Assembly (NCBI GenBank): GCA_001557505.1 | Contig: LSAX01000009.1 | Coordinates: 1,240,001 to 1,304,000 of the forward strand | Reading direction: 5' to 3' | Source: Reticulascus tulasneorum | Taxonomy: Eukaryota > Ascomycota > Sordariomycetes > Glomerellales > Reticulascaceae | DNA: 64,000 nt | Shown: piece by piece, positions 10,895-22,311 of the stretch | Layout: each line of letters begins with the position of its first letter | How positions within the stretch are numbered: the first letter of the stretch is position 1 | Made by a program: the position numbers and the translations under genes | The notes under the pieces: generated by a model | What the model was told of the DNA's origin: nothing | The model's database searches: none | What the model saw: the letters and a program-made list of their open reading frames with translations, nothing else

Positions 10895-11509
10895 CGGCAA
10901 TGAGGACGACACGCACGGAGGACGACAAGGAGGTCGGCAAGGAAATAATCCTTCTATAATATTGATTAGCGCAACCTTGTGTCAGTCACTAGGAGGTTCT
11001 ACTACCGTTAGAGTAGTGAGAATTCTATATTCTCGAGATATATCTATCAAATATCATTATAACAACATAACCTCTTGAGATCTCTAGTCATTCCTGGCTG
11101 GAAAATATCTCTCACAAATTCAATCCCATTTTACTAGAAGCAGCGGTGACTACCTAGGCTGAGATGAATGTTCATTAAGGAATTACGGATGGGGACGTTG
11201 ACAGTCACGCCAGTGCTGATGAACGATACGACGATATTCAAGTTACCCAGTTCGCAGGCACTCTTGAAGACCGGATTTGCATGGCGGGGTTTCGTGTTAC
11301 GCCAAATTCCCAATCGTCCATGGGGGCAAAAAGCCTGACCACCAAGCTGGCGGTTAGGCGTTTTTGTGGCGCTGTACCTTTTTGCTGGCATTTCGCAAGG
11401 CTCTCCTCTCAGCCAACAAAACCCAACGCTCTGCAACTCAGAATTCTACAGATCCTCCCCCATCATAGCTCCTCTCCTTTGACCGCAAAGCGGATGCCGA
11501 CTGATCAGC
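10895..11509. other. Intergenic region with an AT-rich patch
   Basis: This lies between the HET and NACHT genes. Positions about 10950-11085 are markedly AT-rich and contain small inverted repeats, including the palindrome AGATATATCT. This could be a decayed transposable-element end, but no target duplication or coding remnant is visible. The right part is a plain 5' leader for the NACHT gene. Confidence 0.4.
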
Positions 11510-14259
11510 ATGGATCCCCTCTCGATTTCTGCAAGCATCATCGCCATCATCGGGCTGGCTGGCGGCATTGCCAAAGTATGCAAGTCATACATTGATACCG
11601 TCAAGGATTATCCCAAAGAACTCCGCGTTATTTTCATTGAAACAAGTTCCCTTGCGATTGTATTACAGGGCTTGAAGTTCTTGAAGGAAGATGACCCAGA
11701 AGATGCTTCCATACTATCGCGTCTTGGAGGCGCCGATGGACCTATTCACGGATGTAAGGAAGCCATCGAAGCTCTGAGCTTATTGCTTCCGACACCGATC
11801 GCAACTACTTCTGGCAAGAGAGGCACCAAGAGAAGGAAGATTCAGTTAGAATTAAATACTCTGGCATGGCCGTTGAAAGCAGAAAAGGCCAAGAAGTTGC
11901 TGGAGAATCTCATGCAATTCAAATCGACCATAAGCATGGCCATCGGGAGCTCACTGCTGTGAGTACACGACGCATCTTATCGGGATTGCTCTCTGAAACT
12001 GACCTGACCACCAGTCGAGATATTCAGACAATCAAGAAGACGCTAACAGAGTCACAAGTCAGAGAAGTTTGTCTGTGGTTCCAGCACACTGACCCGTCAC
12101 CACGACACAATGCTGCGAAGGCATTATATGAGAACGAAACCGGGACCTGGGTGCTTCAATCCGAGCAATGGAGTAACTGGCTTGCTCTGAAGTCACGGTG
12201 TATTTGGATACATGGCATCCCAGGTGCAGGGAAAACAATACTTGCCTCACACCTAATCGAGCAAGTTCGTCTCGCGTGCGACAGGCCAAACGGGCCAGTA
12301 TTCGGCTATGCTTATTACTATTGCTACCATGGGCACAACCAAGATGAATCCTCCCCGTTCTTGCGATGGCTGATCAGCCAGATATGTCGACAAACGCACA
12401 TTATTCATGATCAAGCACATGCGTTGTTCAAGCACGGTCAACAGCCAAGCATACAAGACCTTTTAGATGTTCTCCATGCCGAACTGGAAGGCTTGCGCAA
12501 CTTTTTTGTCATCATCGATGCACTTGATGAAAGTCAACCCCGAGAGAATCTGCTTAAGGCTATTCAAGTTCTTATGACGGATCAGCGGTTTCGTAAGATC
12601 CAGCTCCTCGTTACAAGCCGGGAATATGCAGACATCGAGAAGACGATGAATAAGATATCTGACCCAATCCCGATGTCCAATCCACTGGTCGAAGCGGATA
12701 TAAAGTTGTTTGTTAGAAAACGAATACGAACCGAACCACGATTTCAAATCTGGCCACAGAGCCTCCAGGATGAAGTCGAAATATCACTCTCGAAAGGAGC
12801 GAAAGGCATGTTTCGGTGGGCAGTATGCCAGCTCGACATCCTAAGACGCCTTCGCCACATAGACAAAATCAAAGCAGCGCTCCTAAATCTCCCAGAAACC
12901 TTGGATGAAACATATGAGCGGATATTCTCACTTATTGCCATTGAAGACCGAGAGCTGGTTCGACATGCTTTACGCTGGATTTTCTTCCACAATTTTCTGT
13001 GGGATGATCAGTATATACCGCTTAGTCCCTCCGTGCTTCTGGATTCCTATCTTTTCTCGAAGGGGCAGCTTAGGCCGACCGCAGGTGCAGACCGCGTATT
13101 TATTGACTCCAACACCTTCAAAGAAAGCTGCGGCTGCCTTCTCTCATACACCGAAAGAACATTTCATGATCAGATGACGACTGAGGTGACCGTTGCCCAC
13201 TATACTGTTCGCGAGTTCCTCGAGGCAAACAGAATGGTAGCGCCATCTGCATTATTCTTCAAGATTAGCTTGGAAGAGTGCTATATGGAGATCTGTACTG
13301 ACATTTTCCGGCACGCTCTTGATCCAGTACGAAAGGACCGGGCATACCATGGCAACTTTGGTGGCTTAGTTGATTTCGATGAATATTGCTTCGTATCAGC
13401 AAGTAAGGCGCTACACACCTGTTCAGACCTTCTTCATCTACAGCTTGTAATAGATTTATTGGACTGTTCAAAGCCGCACTACGGAACGCTCTGTGCTGTT
13501 CTTCAGCTACACGTGTTCCAGTTCCTCGACTGGACATTTGTCGAAATGGATTGGCGCAACAATGATGGCAGTATTCAGATCGCAATTCTGACAAATATGC
13601 TTCAATATGGGTTATTTTCACTTGCGCACAAGTTTTGCCAATGTTTGAACAAATCTATAACAGAGGAAAAGTTTCTGTTTTCAATATATTGCTGGTCAGC
13701 GGCTTGTCAAGATAATAGAGACTGGAATTTCAGAGGAACCATCATTGAGCTTTTCGCAGGCCACCCTAGTGGAACTGGCAAAGCATTGTGGTTTCTACTT
13801 GACTTTTTCGGCGACGGAGTTGACCACACGCGGTTACTGCACCTGCACATCTTCAACCATTATATCGAAATTGACACCGACCAGAAATATGGAGGTGTAA
13901 GTCTAGTCGAAAAGCTTCTTCAAGAGGGGGCGAATCCTCGACCAAAAACATGTCAAGTTACGCCGTTGCAAATCGCTGTTGCGAAGTGTGATACTGTGGC
14001 GGTCAAACTCTTGCTCGAGGCAAATGCAGATGCAAATGATTGCGGGGACGCTAACAACAACGAGTGGGCTAACGATGAATACCTGTCTTGTCTCTGCCTC
14101 TTAAGTCGAAGAAGCCCTCTTCATATTTTACGTCATAAGGAATTACAAAGCTGGGAGTGCGTTGGGGACCCTGACGATATTGAGGAACTACTGCTACGGT
14201 ATGGAGCAGAAGAGTTCACCATAGACGAATATGACAGGCGTCTAACCATGCAGGAATGA
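11510..14259 (+). CDS. NACHT/STAND (NLR-like) protein with fungal N-terminal signalling domain and ankyrin-like C-terminus
   Basis: Exons 11510-11958 and 12015-14259 join across a 56-nt intron to give 897 residues. Residues 1-130 match the fungal STAND N-terminal helical domain (MDPLSISASIIAIIGLAGGI, then a predicted helical bundle). After the linker FQHTDPSPRHN comes the NTPase: Walker A GIPGAGKT at 217-224, Walker B FFVIIDALDES with acidic residues at 318 and 321, and LLVTSREY. The NACHT C-terminal part carries FRWAVCQLDILRR and TLDETYERI. Residues about 770-890 resemble two or three ankyrin units (VEKLLQEGANPR, TPLQIAVAKCDTVAVKLLLE, EELLLRYGAEEF). Such proteins sense non-self and trigger cell death. 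The repeat array is short for this class. An alternative 55-nt intron (14199-14253) would skip the stop and extend the frame to 14713. Confidence 0.88.
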
Positions 14260-14819
14260 CACCCAGCATCTTGCAAGACTACTTGCAGATGACATCCCTC
14301 AAGCACTGCGCCGTACAAAACGTCGCAGTAGACATCCTGGGCTGACAGGTGCTAATGCGTCGAGGTCGTACCGTCACTCTCATATTACAAGTCCACCACG
14401 CATCAGTCTTTTTGCAACGCAGCCGGCTCTCGCGACGACAGGGCCATACTTAAGAGGCATGAGGTTTACCGCCTTTAAGTTTAGTTCGTTACCACTCGAC
14501 CCTTCACGACATCGGTCAAGTTATCATGGCATTGAGAACTTGTGCGTACCTGTCCTGCCTCACTTGGACAACACATTAGTCACTCGGTCCACAATTCAAA
14601 CCTTCGAGTTGCGTTTCTGTTTGCGTCAACAATGCCTGCGGGTTGTATCTACGCTCAGAAACAGGAGAGCTAATGCTTTCATTGGATGGGCAAAGAAGAA
14701 AGCAGGACATTGATATGTTTGATAGATTTGGTGTACTAGGGAAATGTGGTGATATCAATCTAGTAGTCAAGGATAACTCCAAGACACTAAGCAGGGCACC
14801 ATCAACCATAACAACGTAC
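14260..14819. other. 3' region between converging NACHT and DUF4246 genes
   Basis: A + strand frame stays open from 14246 to 14713 and would become the NACHT C-terminus if a candidate intron at 14199-14253 is used. Its composition is not clearly protein-like, so I do not call it a gene on its own. Confidence 0.4.
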
Positions 14820-16964
14820 TCAGTGCTCACAAAAGTTCCACTCCTGCCGCTCGAGTTGCGAGTCCACATCTTCGTTAATCAACGACCTTTCGTCCATCAA
14901 ATCTAGGCGAATCTTCTTCGCCTCCTCCAGCCCAATCGGAAAGTCCATGCTATCAAAGATCATCTCCGTCAGCTCTGGGGGCAACGGGCCCATGCGATCG
15001 TTCGGGGTGACTGCCTCGATCCACCACTCCCTCTGCTGCGGCGGCACGTTTGCGGTGCTCAGAACCGGGATCTCCGGGTCCACGAGGAACAGCGCCAGGA
15101 TCTTGCGGTGGCCGGGCTTGGTCTTGTCGGCGAGCTCGAAGGGTGCGACGCGGTGCTGGTAGACGTTTGGGAAGGCGAGGAGGCGGCCCTCGCGGGTGAG
15201 GACGCGGCCCAGTTCCTGCAGCGTTGAGCTGCGGGAGTCGATGGCGAAGGTGCGCTGGATGGAGTAGTGGTCGTCTTGCTCGTAGCCGAGCTCCATCATC
15301 AGGTCTTCGCGGTTGGCGGAAGTGCGGAAGGCGAGATGGCTATCAGTGATGTTGTCGCAGTCGTAGTAGTACAGGGCGGTGGCACAGATGTGCTCGTTGA
15401 GCTGGCCTTCGATGTGCCATGATCCACCGCTGTATTCAGGATTTTCTGGTGTGAGATGGATGTTTGCTAGCTTCACGATAACCTGGATACGCTCGGTATT
15501 GTTGAGGAATCCGCTTGTTTTGACGTCGCTGCTCTTCAGGTTCACTGGCCGATAACCGGCAGGATTGGGCTGTTTGATGGGGTGGGTTCGAGCAAACCAA
15601 TCACGGTCTCTCTTAGTGATATCATCGTCGCCTCCGGAGTTGTAGCCATACATGTCGGGGCGTGGCTCCTCGCCAGGCTCTTGGGGCCGACTGGTTTGGT
15701 AGCACCCATGATATCGGCCGCCTGTCTTGCAGATCTTAGGCGCCTTGCATTCCCGTCCAACATTCTTGCAAAAGATCCGCTGGGTCTCGAACTCTTCGGG
15801 CCAGCGGTATACTACGTCCCATAACGGCAGGGCTTTCTGGATGAACTGTTGAATGATCGGATATAGCTTCGAGTGATGAGTGGGGTGTAAGTTGTTGATG
15901 TAGCTGACGATTGTAGACTTGTCCTCGTCTAGTTCCACTTCACACGGAAGCCACTGGAAGTTAGGCGACCACATGCGAAACTCATCGCTGCGTGGGTGGG
16001 AGTGGGGCATCTCGTTGTCCTTCTCATCATGGATAATGGCTGGAACTATATCCCCGACGCCGCATGCACTCATAGAGTCTTCTAGCGTGACCCGTTTGTT
16101 GGCAACAACACGAGTACGGCCATAGATCAGAGGCCAGAGAGAGGGATGGACAAGGTCAAGGACCTTGCCATCACTGCCTGGATGCCAGTCCTTCTCATGT
16201 TCAGGAACATTTTCGAGAGCTGTGACTGCCTTCTTCAACTCCTCTTTCAGCTCGTCAGGGATTGCTGTGTCGGATTTGACGACTGCTGCTGATGCGTCGA
16301 ATATCGGAACGATGCCAGTTGATTCGAATAGCTCCGCCTTCTCGCGAAGTTCAGAAAGACACTGGCCCAGATGTCAGCAATGGCGAACGGTTTGCAAATG
16401 CGACCGAGAGGGAGCCAACCCATTTGAACATGTCGTCTGAGAAATCACCATGCTGAATGCCAACCGACGGCCAGTCAACAGCCATGACTTCGGCTTTCCA
16501 TTTAGCCACAATTCTACGATTGAAGACCTTGACATTCCACTCTGGCTTGTTTGTGATCTGCTCCACGAACCACAACATGCAAATCTCTCGAAAAGTCAGA
16601 GTGACAGCCTCCCAATCGTCTAGCAGACCCGTGGGAAATCTATGTTCTACTTCGGGCATATCTTTCAGGTCGGCCCCAAAGCCCGGACGGGCAAGAGGAC
16701 TTATCTCACCATCAAGCTTAGAGGATGTTAGTCGTGCAACGCGGAATACGCACACAGGATAGGGGATTGGCTCACGGCGGCAAGAACGCCCGTTTCCAAA
16801 GACACCCTGGCGAGGATGGGCTGGACTAGCTGCTCAGAAACGTCCTTACCAAAAGCCTCCCTCAGCCAGTCAATGGCCTTTGGGAGGTTGGGAGTGATAT
16901 CATGGTCGTGGGCCCACTTGCGGAGAGCAAGTCTCTCGGACGGGGTCAAACGAGAGGTAGACAT
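14820..16964 (-). CDS. DUF4246 family protein, probable iron/2-oxoglutarate-dependent oxygenase fold
   Basis: Minus-strand exons 16964-16776, 16716-16420 and 16361-14820 give 675 residues. The introns of 59 and 58 nt have CTAAC and GCTGAC branch sites. The whole length follows the fungal DUF4246 pattern: TFREICMLWFVEQITNKPEW near the N-terminus, KSD in the FDASAAVVKSD stretch, and MWSPNFQWLPCEVEL. Then come IQVIVKLANIHLTPENPEY and GGSWHIEGQLNEHICATALY at about residue 472. The H-x-E of WHIEG plus the later H in YQHRVAPFEL (about 562) and an R in GHRKILALFLVDP have the layout of an Fe(II)/2-oxoglutarate oxygenase. That is inference; the substrate is unknown. An alternative in-frame ATG at 17072 would add 36 hydrophobic residues. 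The downstream ATG (MSTSRLTPSE) looks more natural. Confidence 0.85.
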
Positions 16965-17891
16965 TGGATGCGGCTTGTTTGTGGAGAGGCGACCAGCAGT
17001 GCCGCGAAGACGAAAGATTGACCCAAGATACAATCGCGTGAATTGGAAGATGATGAAGATCCAGGACAGCATTTACAAATCGAGACCTCAGTGAGCGTGT
17101 ATCAGTTGGAAAAGCATTTTCTCTGGTTTTCCTGATCTCTACGTGCGAAATATATAGTTAGGAGCCAAGCTCCTAATCCCGTAAGCCACTAATTAGAAGT
17201 CCAGGCTGCGACACGACTCAGCCGCACCACTTGGGCCATGGTGCGACAGACGGACGAGAAGCTGCGCGAAGCTGACACGAGGTCACGTTATCTGCCTAAT
17301 TGTCCTTGAAAGAACCTTGGAAGTTTAGGCAAACACGACGCTGCCTAATAAAACCATGGGTGTTTTTTGCGAATAGCTTCAGGATGAAAGATCGGCGACT
17401 CGGTTCTCTATGATTAGTTTTTGTGGATAACGGGCGGCTTTGCACGCTAATTAAGTTATGCGTACTCTACCTAGTACTAAGTTAGCACATATTGGCACAA
17501 TTTCGAGGTGGGGTCGGGTGAAATACGTACATAACGTAACTTGTTCATATTGCCTATGTCGAATCACAATCTGCCGAGGTTCGGACCATGATCCCTCCCA
17601 TTCGTCTGCTCGGAGAGGAATCCCCTTCCGCTTCATCTCCAATGCAATAGGAGAAGCAATCTTGCGTGTGAATTGTCTTTCATGCAAAGGTTCATTACTT
17701 AAGAAGCAGGACTACCTTCGGCGTCTTTGCTTGCGACATATCAGCCTCCCACGACCAAAATTGTGACGTATCGACTGTGGCATCGGGATAACGTTACCCA
17801 ACCTACAAAACTAGGGGCTCTCAGGTTTCTCAAACATCTCGAGGCTACGAATACCACGAAGGCCTAATTACTATCACCATCAAACGCCATC
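16965..17891. other. Divergent intergenic region, DUF4246 gene / PEX11-like gene
   Basis: About 930 bp form the shared 5' region of a leftward and a rightward gene. Small open frames occur but show no family patterns. The last ~60 bp before the ATG at 17892 are a C/A-rich leader ending in GCCATC. Confidence 0.5.
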
Positions 17892-18836
17892 ATGTCCGAG
17901 AAGCCATCCATCTCCGACCTGCCGACTGGTGCTCCTGTCCCGTCGACCGGCGCCACCCCGCCATCCAAGCCCATCCCCAAGCTTCCAAAGCTCCCCATCG
18001 GCGCCCTTCTCGCCGCCACGCCCTCGAACGCCGACGCTTTTCTCGCGCACCTGTACCGCTGCATGCAGACGCCCTCTGGCATCGACACCGTTCTCCTCCT
18101 AGTCTGCTACTCGTCGCGCCTCTCTGCCAACATCCTCGAGAGCGCTTCCCGTTCAGCGCTGCAGCGATCGGCGCGCAATCTCATCGCGCTCGCCTTCTCG
18201 TTGCCGCAGAACACAACAATCCTCCTCTCTGCGAAACCGCCTTCTCCTGGCGCGGCCATTGCGATCCAGCTTGCGGCGAGGTTGAAGGCGTTGAGTGCCT
18301 TACTGAGTGAGGGGAGGACGTTTATGCGACTATGGGGACTGTTGGGGATGTATTTCTGGGCCAAGCGTCTTACATTCAGCAGTGCGGAGTCAGAAGTTGA
18401 CAAGAAGTCCTCTTCGTCCGGAGAAGCTCTCGACAAGACCATTGCTTGGACGCAGCTCGTTTCCACGGTTGCGTTCCAAGCTCTTGAAAATGGCGCATAT
18501 CTCTCGTCCAAGGGCGTCCTGGGCTGGTCCCCCGCCACCCAGGGCAAGGCTATACTCTGGAGCACAAGATTCTGGGCGTTGTACGTCGGCACGGAACTGG
18601 GGAGATTGGTAGTCGAGAATCTACGGAAGAAGCAGGGCGGGGATGTCAACAGCGTGGAGCACAAGAAGTGGATGGAGGACTGGCGGTCCAAGTTCACGCG
18701 TAATGCAGCATGGGCTCCGTTGACCGTGCATTGGAGTGGGAACGGGTTCTTGAGCGATACGACGGTGAGCGCGTTGGCTACGGTACCGGGCGTCATTCAG
18801 ATGAGGGAGCTTTGGAAGGAGACGGCGAAGGCATAA
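17892..18836 (+). CDS. Peroxisomal Pex11-family protein (PEX11C-like)
   Basis: This is a single-exon gene of 314 codons. After a proline-rich start (about residues 1-38) the protein follows the Pex11 layout. AFLAHLYRCMQTPSGIDTVL at about 49-68 corresponds to the amphipathic helix that opens Pex11 domains. A central stretch FMRLWGLLGMYFWAKRL and the conserved C-terminal blocks LENGAYLSSKGVLGW and LWSTRFWALYVGTELGRL follow. The last ~30 residues (TVHWSGNGFLSDTTVSAL) resemble the terminal membrane helix region. Pex11 proteins elongate and divide peroxisomes from the peroxisomal membrane. Among fungal paralogues this one resembles the Pex11C type, with moderate certainty on the subtype. The ATG has good context. 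Confidence 0.82.
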   Translation: MSEKPSISDLPTGAPVPSTGATPPSKPIPKLPKLPIGALLAATPSNADAFLAHLYRCMQTPSGIDTVLLLVCYSSRLSANILESASRSALQRSARNLIALAFSLPQNTTILLSAKPPSPGAAIAIQLAARLKALSALLSEGRTFMRLWGLLGMYFWAKRLTFSSAESEVDKKSSSSGEALDKTIAWTQLVSTVAFQALENGAYLSSKGVLGWSPATQGKAILWSTRFWALYVGTELGRLVVENLRKKQGGDVNSVEHKKWMEDWRSKFTRNAAWAPLTVHWSGNGFLSDTTVSALATVPGVIQMRELWKETAKA

Positions 18837-19335
18837 GGGGTGGATTGATGTGATGATGACTTATGAATCGAGGAGATGTAGGGTCGCAGCGGCGATCCCT
18901 GGAAAGTTGTTGAGTAAAAAGAGAAAACGAGATCCGATCTGGACGAGAGAGGAGCGATTTGGATTTCGGGGGACAGTGAATTCGAGAGAAACATTGACCA
19001 GAAGCAAGGCTGGCGGCGATTCTCCATTACAGAGGTCTGCTTCGACTTACAGGAGCAGCACTGCTCAAATCGGACGACCGCTGATGCATATGAGCTGGCG
19101 GCCAAGCACCTCGAATGATGTCTCACAGCGCCAGGTGGTGCTTTCTTTCCCATTTCCATTCTAACAGAGATTCCCAATCATTCCAATTGAAACTTTCTTC
19201 TCTCTGGTCGTACATGTATATCTTAAAGTATCACATCGCTATGCATTCATCAAAACTGAGGATGATCCTTCATATGCCAAAAATCCCAGCGCCGAACCCC
19301 ATCCATCTAAGCCAACCCAGCCAAGGTGTGCACTT
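18837..19335. other. Convergent 3' region between PEX11-like and HHE genes
   Basis: About 500 bp holding the 3' untranslated regions of two converging genes. No protein-like frame is seen. Confidence 0.5.
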
Positions 19336-20174
19336 CTACATGGGCAGATTCTTCACCTCATCCAACGTCCAATACTTCCTCATATTCTCCGCGCCAAGTG
19401 TCTTGACCTCCTGATCCAAATGCGTCCACAGTATCTCCCCCCAGCTATCCATCTTCCCCTTCAGCACCGCCAGCTCGAGCTCGATCTCCTTGCCGCGGCA
19501 TTTCTTCAGGTACTCCTCGAACAGGTCAAGGCCCTGGTGGATCTGGCGATGCTGGCGCAGGAGCTCGGCTGAACCGCCGCGGAACTCCGGCATCTTGCGG
19601 GCGAGCATGGGGAAAACGTAGCTCTCCTCGATGCTGTGATGAGCGGTCAAGTACTGGCAGAACATGAGGCCCTCGTCAATGAACTGCTTGAGCGACATGC
19701 CCTGCGGCCGCTTGTTGGCGGTACAGGCATTGTAGAGCATGGTCCAGGTTCTGCGGAAGTGGTCGTGCTAGGGGACGAACGGGATCAGCTTGGGTACTTG
19801 GTATGAGGGCGGATACTGATGCGGATGTTGGTGCGGCTGGCGTTCGCCGACCGAGCATCCTTTCACCTGAATGACGGGTGCATGTGGGGGAGCGAGTGAA
19901 GAGTGGGTTCGTTCTAGGGGGGCTAGTTCCTCTTCTTATTCCCGAACGAGTCGGTTCGGTTTCTGAGCAGGCCTGGGAAGAAACTCACAAAATAATCCAT
20001 CTTTTCTGCAAGCTGGTTGTAGATCTTGAACTCGGCAGGTTTCAGCGGCGGTAATTCTGGCTTGGATGCTGCCGATTGTGATGTGCTTTTCTTGCCTGTG
20101 GCTGCTGTCCCGTTTGGCCCGGTCGCGCAAGCCTCCCCGGTGGCAGGTTGCTGGTCTTGATTGCTGGAGGCCAT
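19336..20174 (-). CDS. Hemerythrin-like HHE cation-binding domain protein
   Basis: Minus-strand exons 20174-19989 and 19767-19336 join in phase 0 across a 221-nt intron into 205 residues. The junction rebuilds AEKMDYFHDHFRRTWTMLYN, which cannot be read without splicing. Iron-binding-type histidines and acids are visible: the H-D-H-F of helix 1, YLTAHHSIEESYVFP (H-H-x-x-E-E), a LLRQHRQIHQGL segment with H-x-x-x-H, and WTHLDQE near the end. HHE proteins carry a di-iron four-helix bundle and are linked to oxygen, nitric oxide or iron handling. The upstream ATG at 20495 is also in frame and would add 107 residues that are basic and S/A/R-rich, like a mitochondrial presequence. I chose the shorter start because its length fits the family. 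Confidence 0.78.
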
Positions 20175-20700
20175 GATGCTGCTGAGGCGACACACAGGGA
20201 ATCCAGCCGTCAATGTCGAAGAGAAAGTAGGACCGAGGAGCTGGGAGGGGGAAGCGGCTGCGGCAGCCCTTATTATGAGACGGCCTCGGGCACAGGTGGA
20301 GAAGGCAACGGTCCCTGAATCAGTCGAAGGTCTTTTACTCGCCGCCAGCAGGTCGAGTGCCGCAGTCGAACGCCGCTGGTTTGATAATAGAGGTTGCTGT
20401 CGAGGTATCAACAGACCGGGCGGATTTCGCTTGAGCAGGGATCTGCATCCAGTGGCTCCTCCTCTGCGAATGGGCACAGCCAGCGCGGGTGCCATTCCCT
20501 TTCAGCTTTGGGGCGGGATAAGGTACCGCGCGGTGCTGGTGATGCACCTCGGGGTAGGCGTAGGTAGGGATGCAATGTAATGTACCAGTACAGTAGTGTC
20601 CGGGTTTAGGCCGAGCCTCTATGAGCTTGCAGCAAGCATGGTACCGGGGGGGGGGTTGCCTAGCTGGATTGATGAGGGTTTTGATGGCGCGTAGTTGTTG

Positions 20701-20721
20701 GGGAATCGGGAATCGGGAATC
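20701..20721. repeat. Three tandem copies of a 7-bp unit
   Basis: The unit GGGAATC is repeated three times without change, close to a G10 run about 50 bp upstream. Confidence 0.9.
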
Positions 20722-22300
20722 GATACAGGCCGAAACTTTCACCATTACATACCTGCATCATCAGAGGTAATAGACGGAGCGCGGAAGTGCGGAACACCGC
20801 CTGCAATCTGACGGGGGGGAATTGGAATTCGCAGCATTACCAAGACCGTACCCCATCCATATATGCCTTGGTGTTGGGATTGGGGGTTTACTACCTTAGG
20901 TAGTTAGCCCCCCTTCGGAGTCATTGCCTCTTCCGTCTGATACGTCCTATGCTATGCCTCCGAGTGAAAAGACATCACCACCATTCTTTGGACCAGAGGG
21001 CTCCACGGCTCGTCCACCCGCCGAGGTCTTCTTCGTAATCAGTTCTCACATCACAAGAGAAGATTATTACTTAACACAAGGTAGTATGGTGCAGGAAACG
21101 AGGCGAATCCTGACTCCGGCAGGTACAGTTGCTAGCCTATCTCGCAAAACCCTACTTTTCCTTATTAGTCAGCTATTTGATATCCAGCAACTTAGTGTAT
21201 CCAGACCTTGTTCTTACCCACTTGTCTCCTGTCTGTAAAGTTGCGCGTCCGCTCCGCCGGGTCCGCGTTGGAGGGGTCTCATTGGCAATCGGGCCCCCCT
21301 CTTTGGCGCTCCTCGCATCCGAAGAAGGCTTGACCCTTCCCCCGACACTGATCGGTTGAGGTCTGTCTGACAGGCTCTCGCTCCGGGAACATCGGGAGAG
21401 AGGCGGCTGATGGGATGTGGTTGCAGTCGGATGGTCAGCGAATCAGAGTACAGGCCGTTCGGGAAGATCCGACTTACCTGGAGGCTACTGTGCAAGGCAA
21501 GAGTGCTCAAAGTGGTAGGCCTGCTCGGTTCTGCATCTTTTGCATATGTGATATGCCACAGGAGGTGTATGCCAACGTGCTCCTCATTCCGCCGACAATT
21601 CACGTTGGACGCTGAGTCTGATCTACAAGTTGCCTAGATGAGATCGTGCATGTGCTACTGCTGCTTTGGCCCACAAGGGCAAACGCTGAGCTGCCTCGTC
21701 AGTCGGCATGTAGCGTAGTTGAAGCGCCCAGGCGTGATCGATATGGTCCCCGGGTTCCAATCCGAGACCGCAGCTGGCACTACGCATCCTGTGCGAAGTC
21801 CACACCAGCACGCATTCTGAGACAACGACAGGTATACGTAGAAGAAGATTGGACACTTCGTGTCGTATCTGCTCTGGCAATAGGAATGTCTCCACACCTG
21901 AGGAGCCCGTACCCTGTTGTGCTACCGGGCGTAGTGCCACCATCGCGGGCTCCATAATTTCCTAATTGGGTAATTTTGCGGAATCGGGACAGGTCGAGAC
22001 CGGGTTGATGAGTGACACCACATCACGGAATGCAGATAGGATTCGCGGCAGTAAGTTGTTGCTCCAATACCGGTGCTTGCTTTCGGCATCTCTTCTGTCC
22101 GTAGGACCATGCTAGGCGATGACTCCCATGCCTCTGGTCTCGGGTTATTCCCGCAGCGTTTGACACGATTCCTTTTAAAGAGCAGAGCCCGATGTACATG
22201 GAATCATTGGCATGCACACTTGTAATTTTAACCTCGTAATACTTCGGATGTCACGCGTAATAAAACATGACTACCAGGTGAGTCTAGTTAAAAAGAGGTA

Positions 22301-22311
22301 CCCCCCCCCCC
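22301..22311. repeat. C11 homopolymer
   Basis: Eleven consecutive C residues in a gene-poor region. Confidence 0.9.

Noticed and set aside
14459..14713. Separate 84-codon gene after the NACHT gene
   Set aside because: It is only the tail of a frame that could belong to an alternative NACHT C-terminus; no independent gene signals.
21700..21775. tRNA-like fragment with GGTTCCAATCC B-box-like and TAGCGTAGTTGA A-box-like sequences
   Set aside because: The T stem pairs poorly, the anticodon arm does not close on a 7-base loop and no 5' strand pairs with the presumed acceptor stem. At most a decayed tRNA-derived relic.
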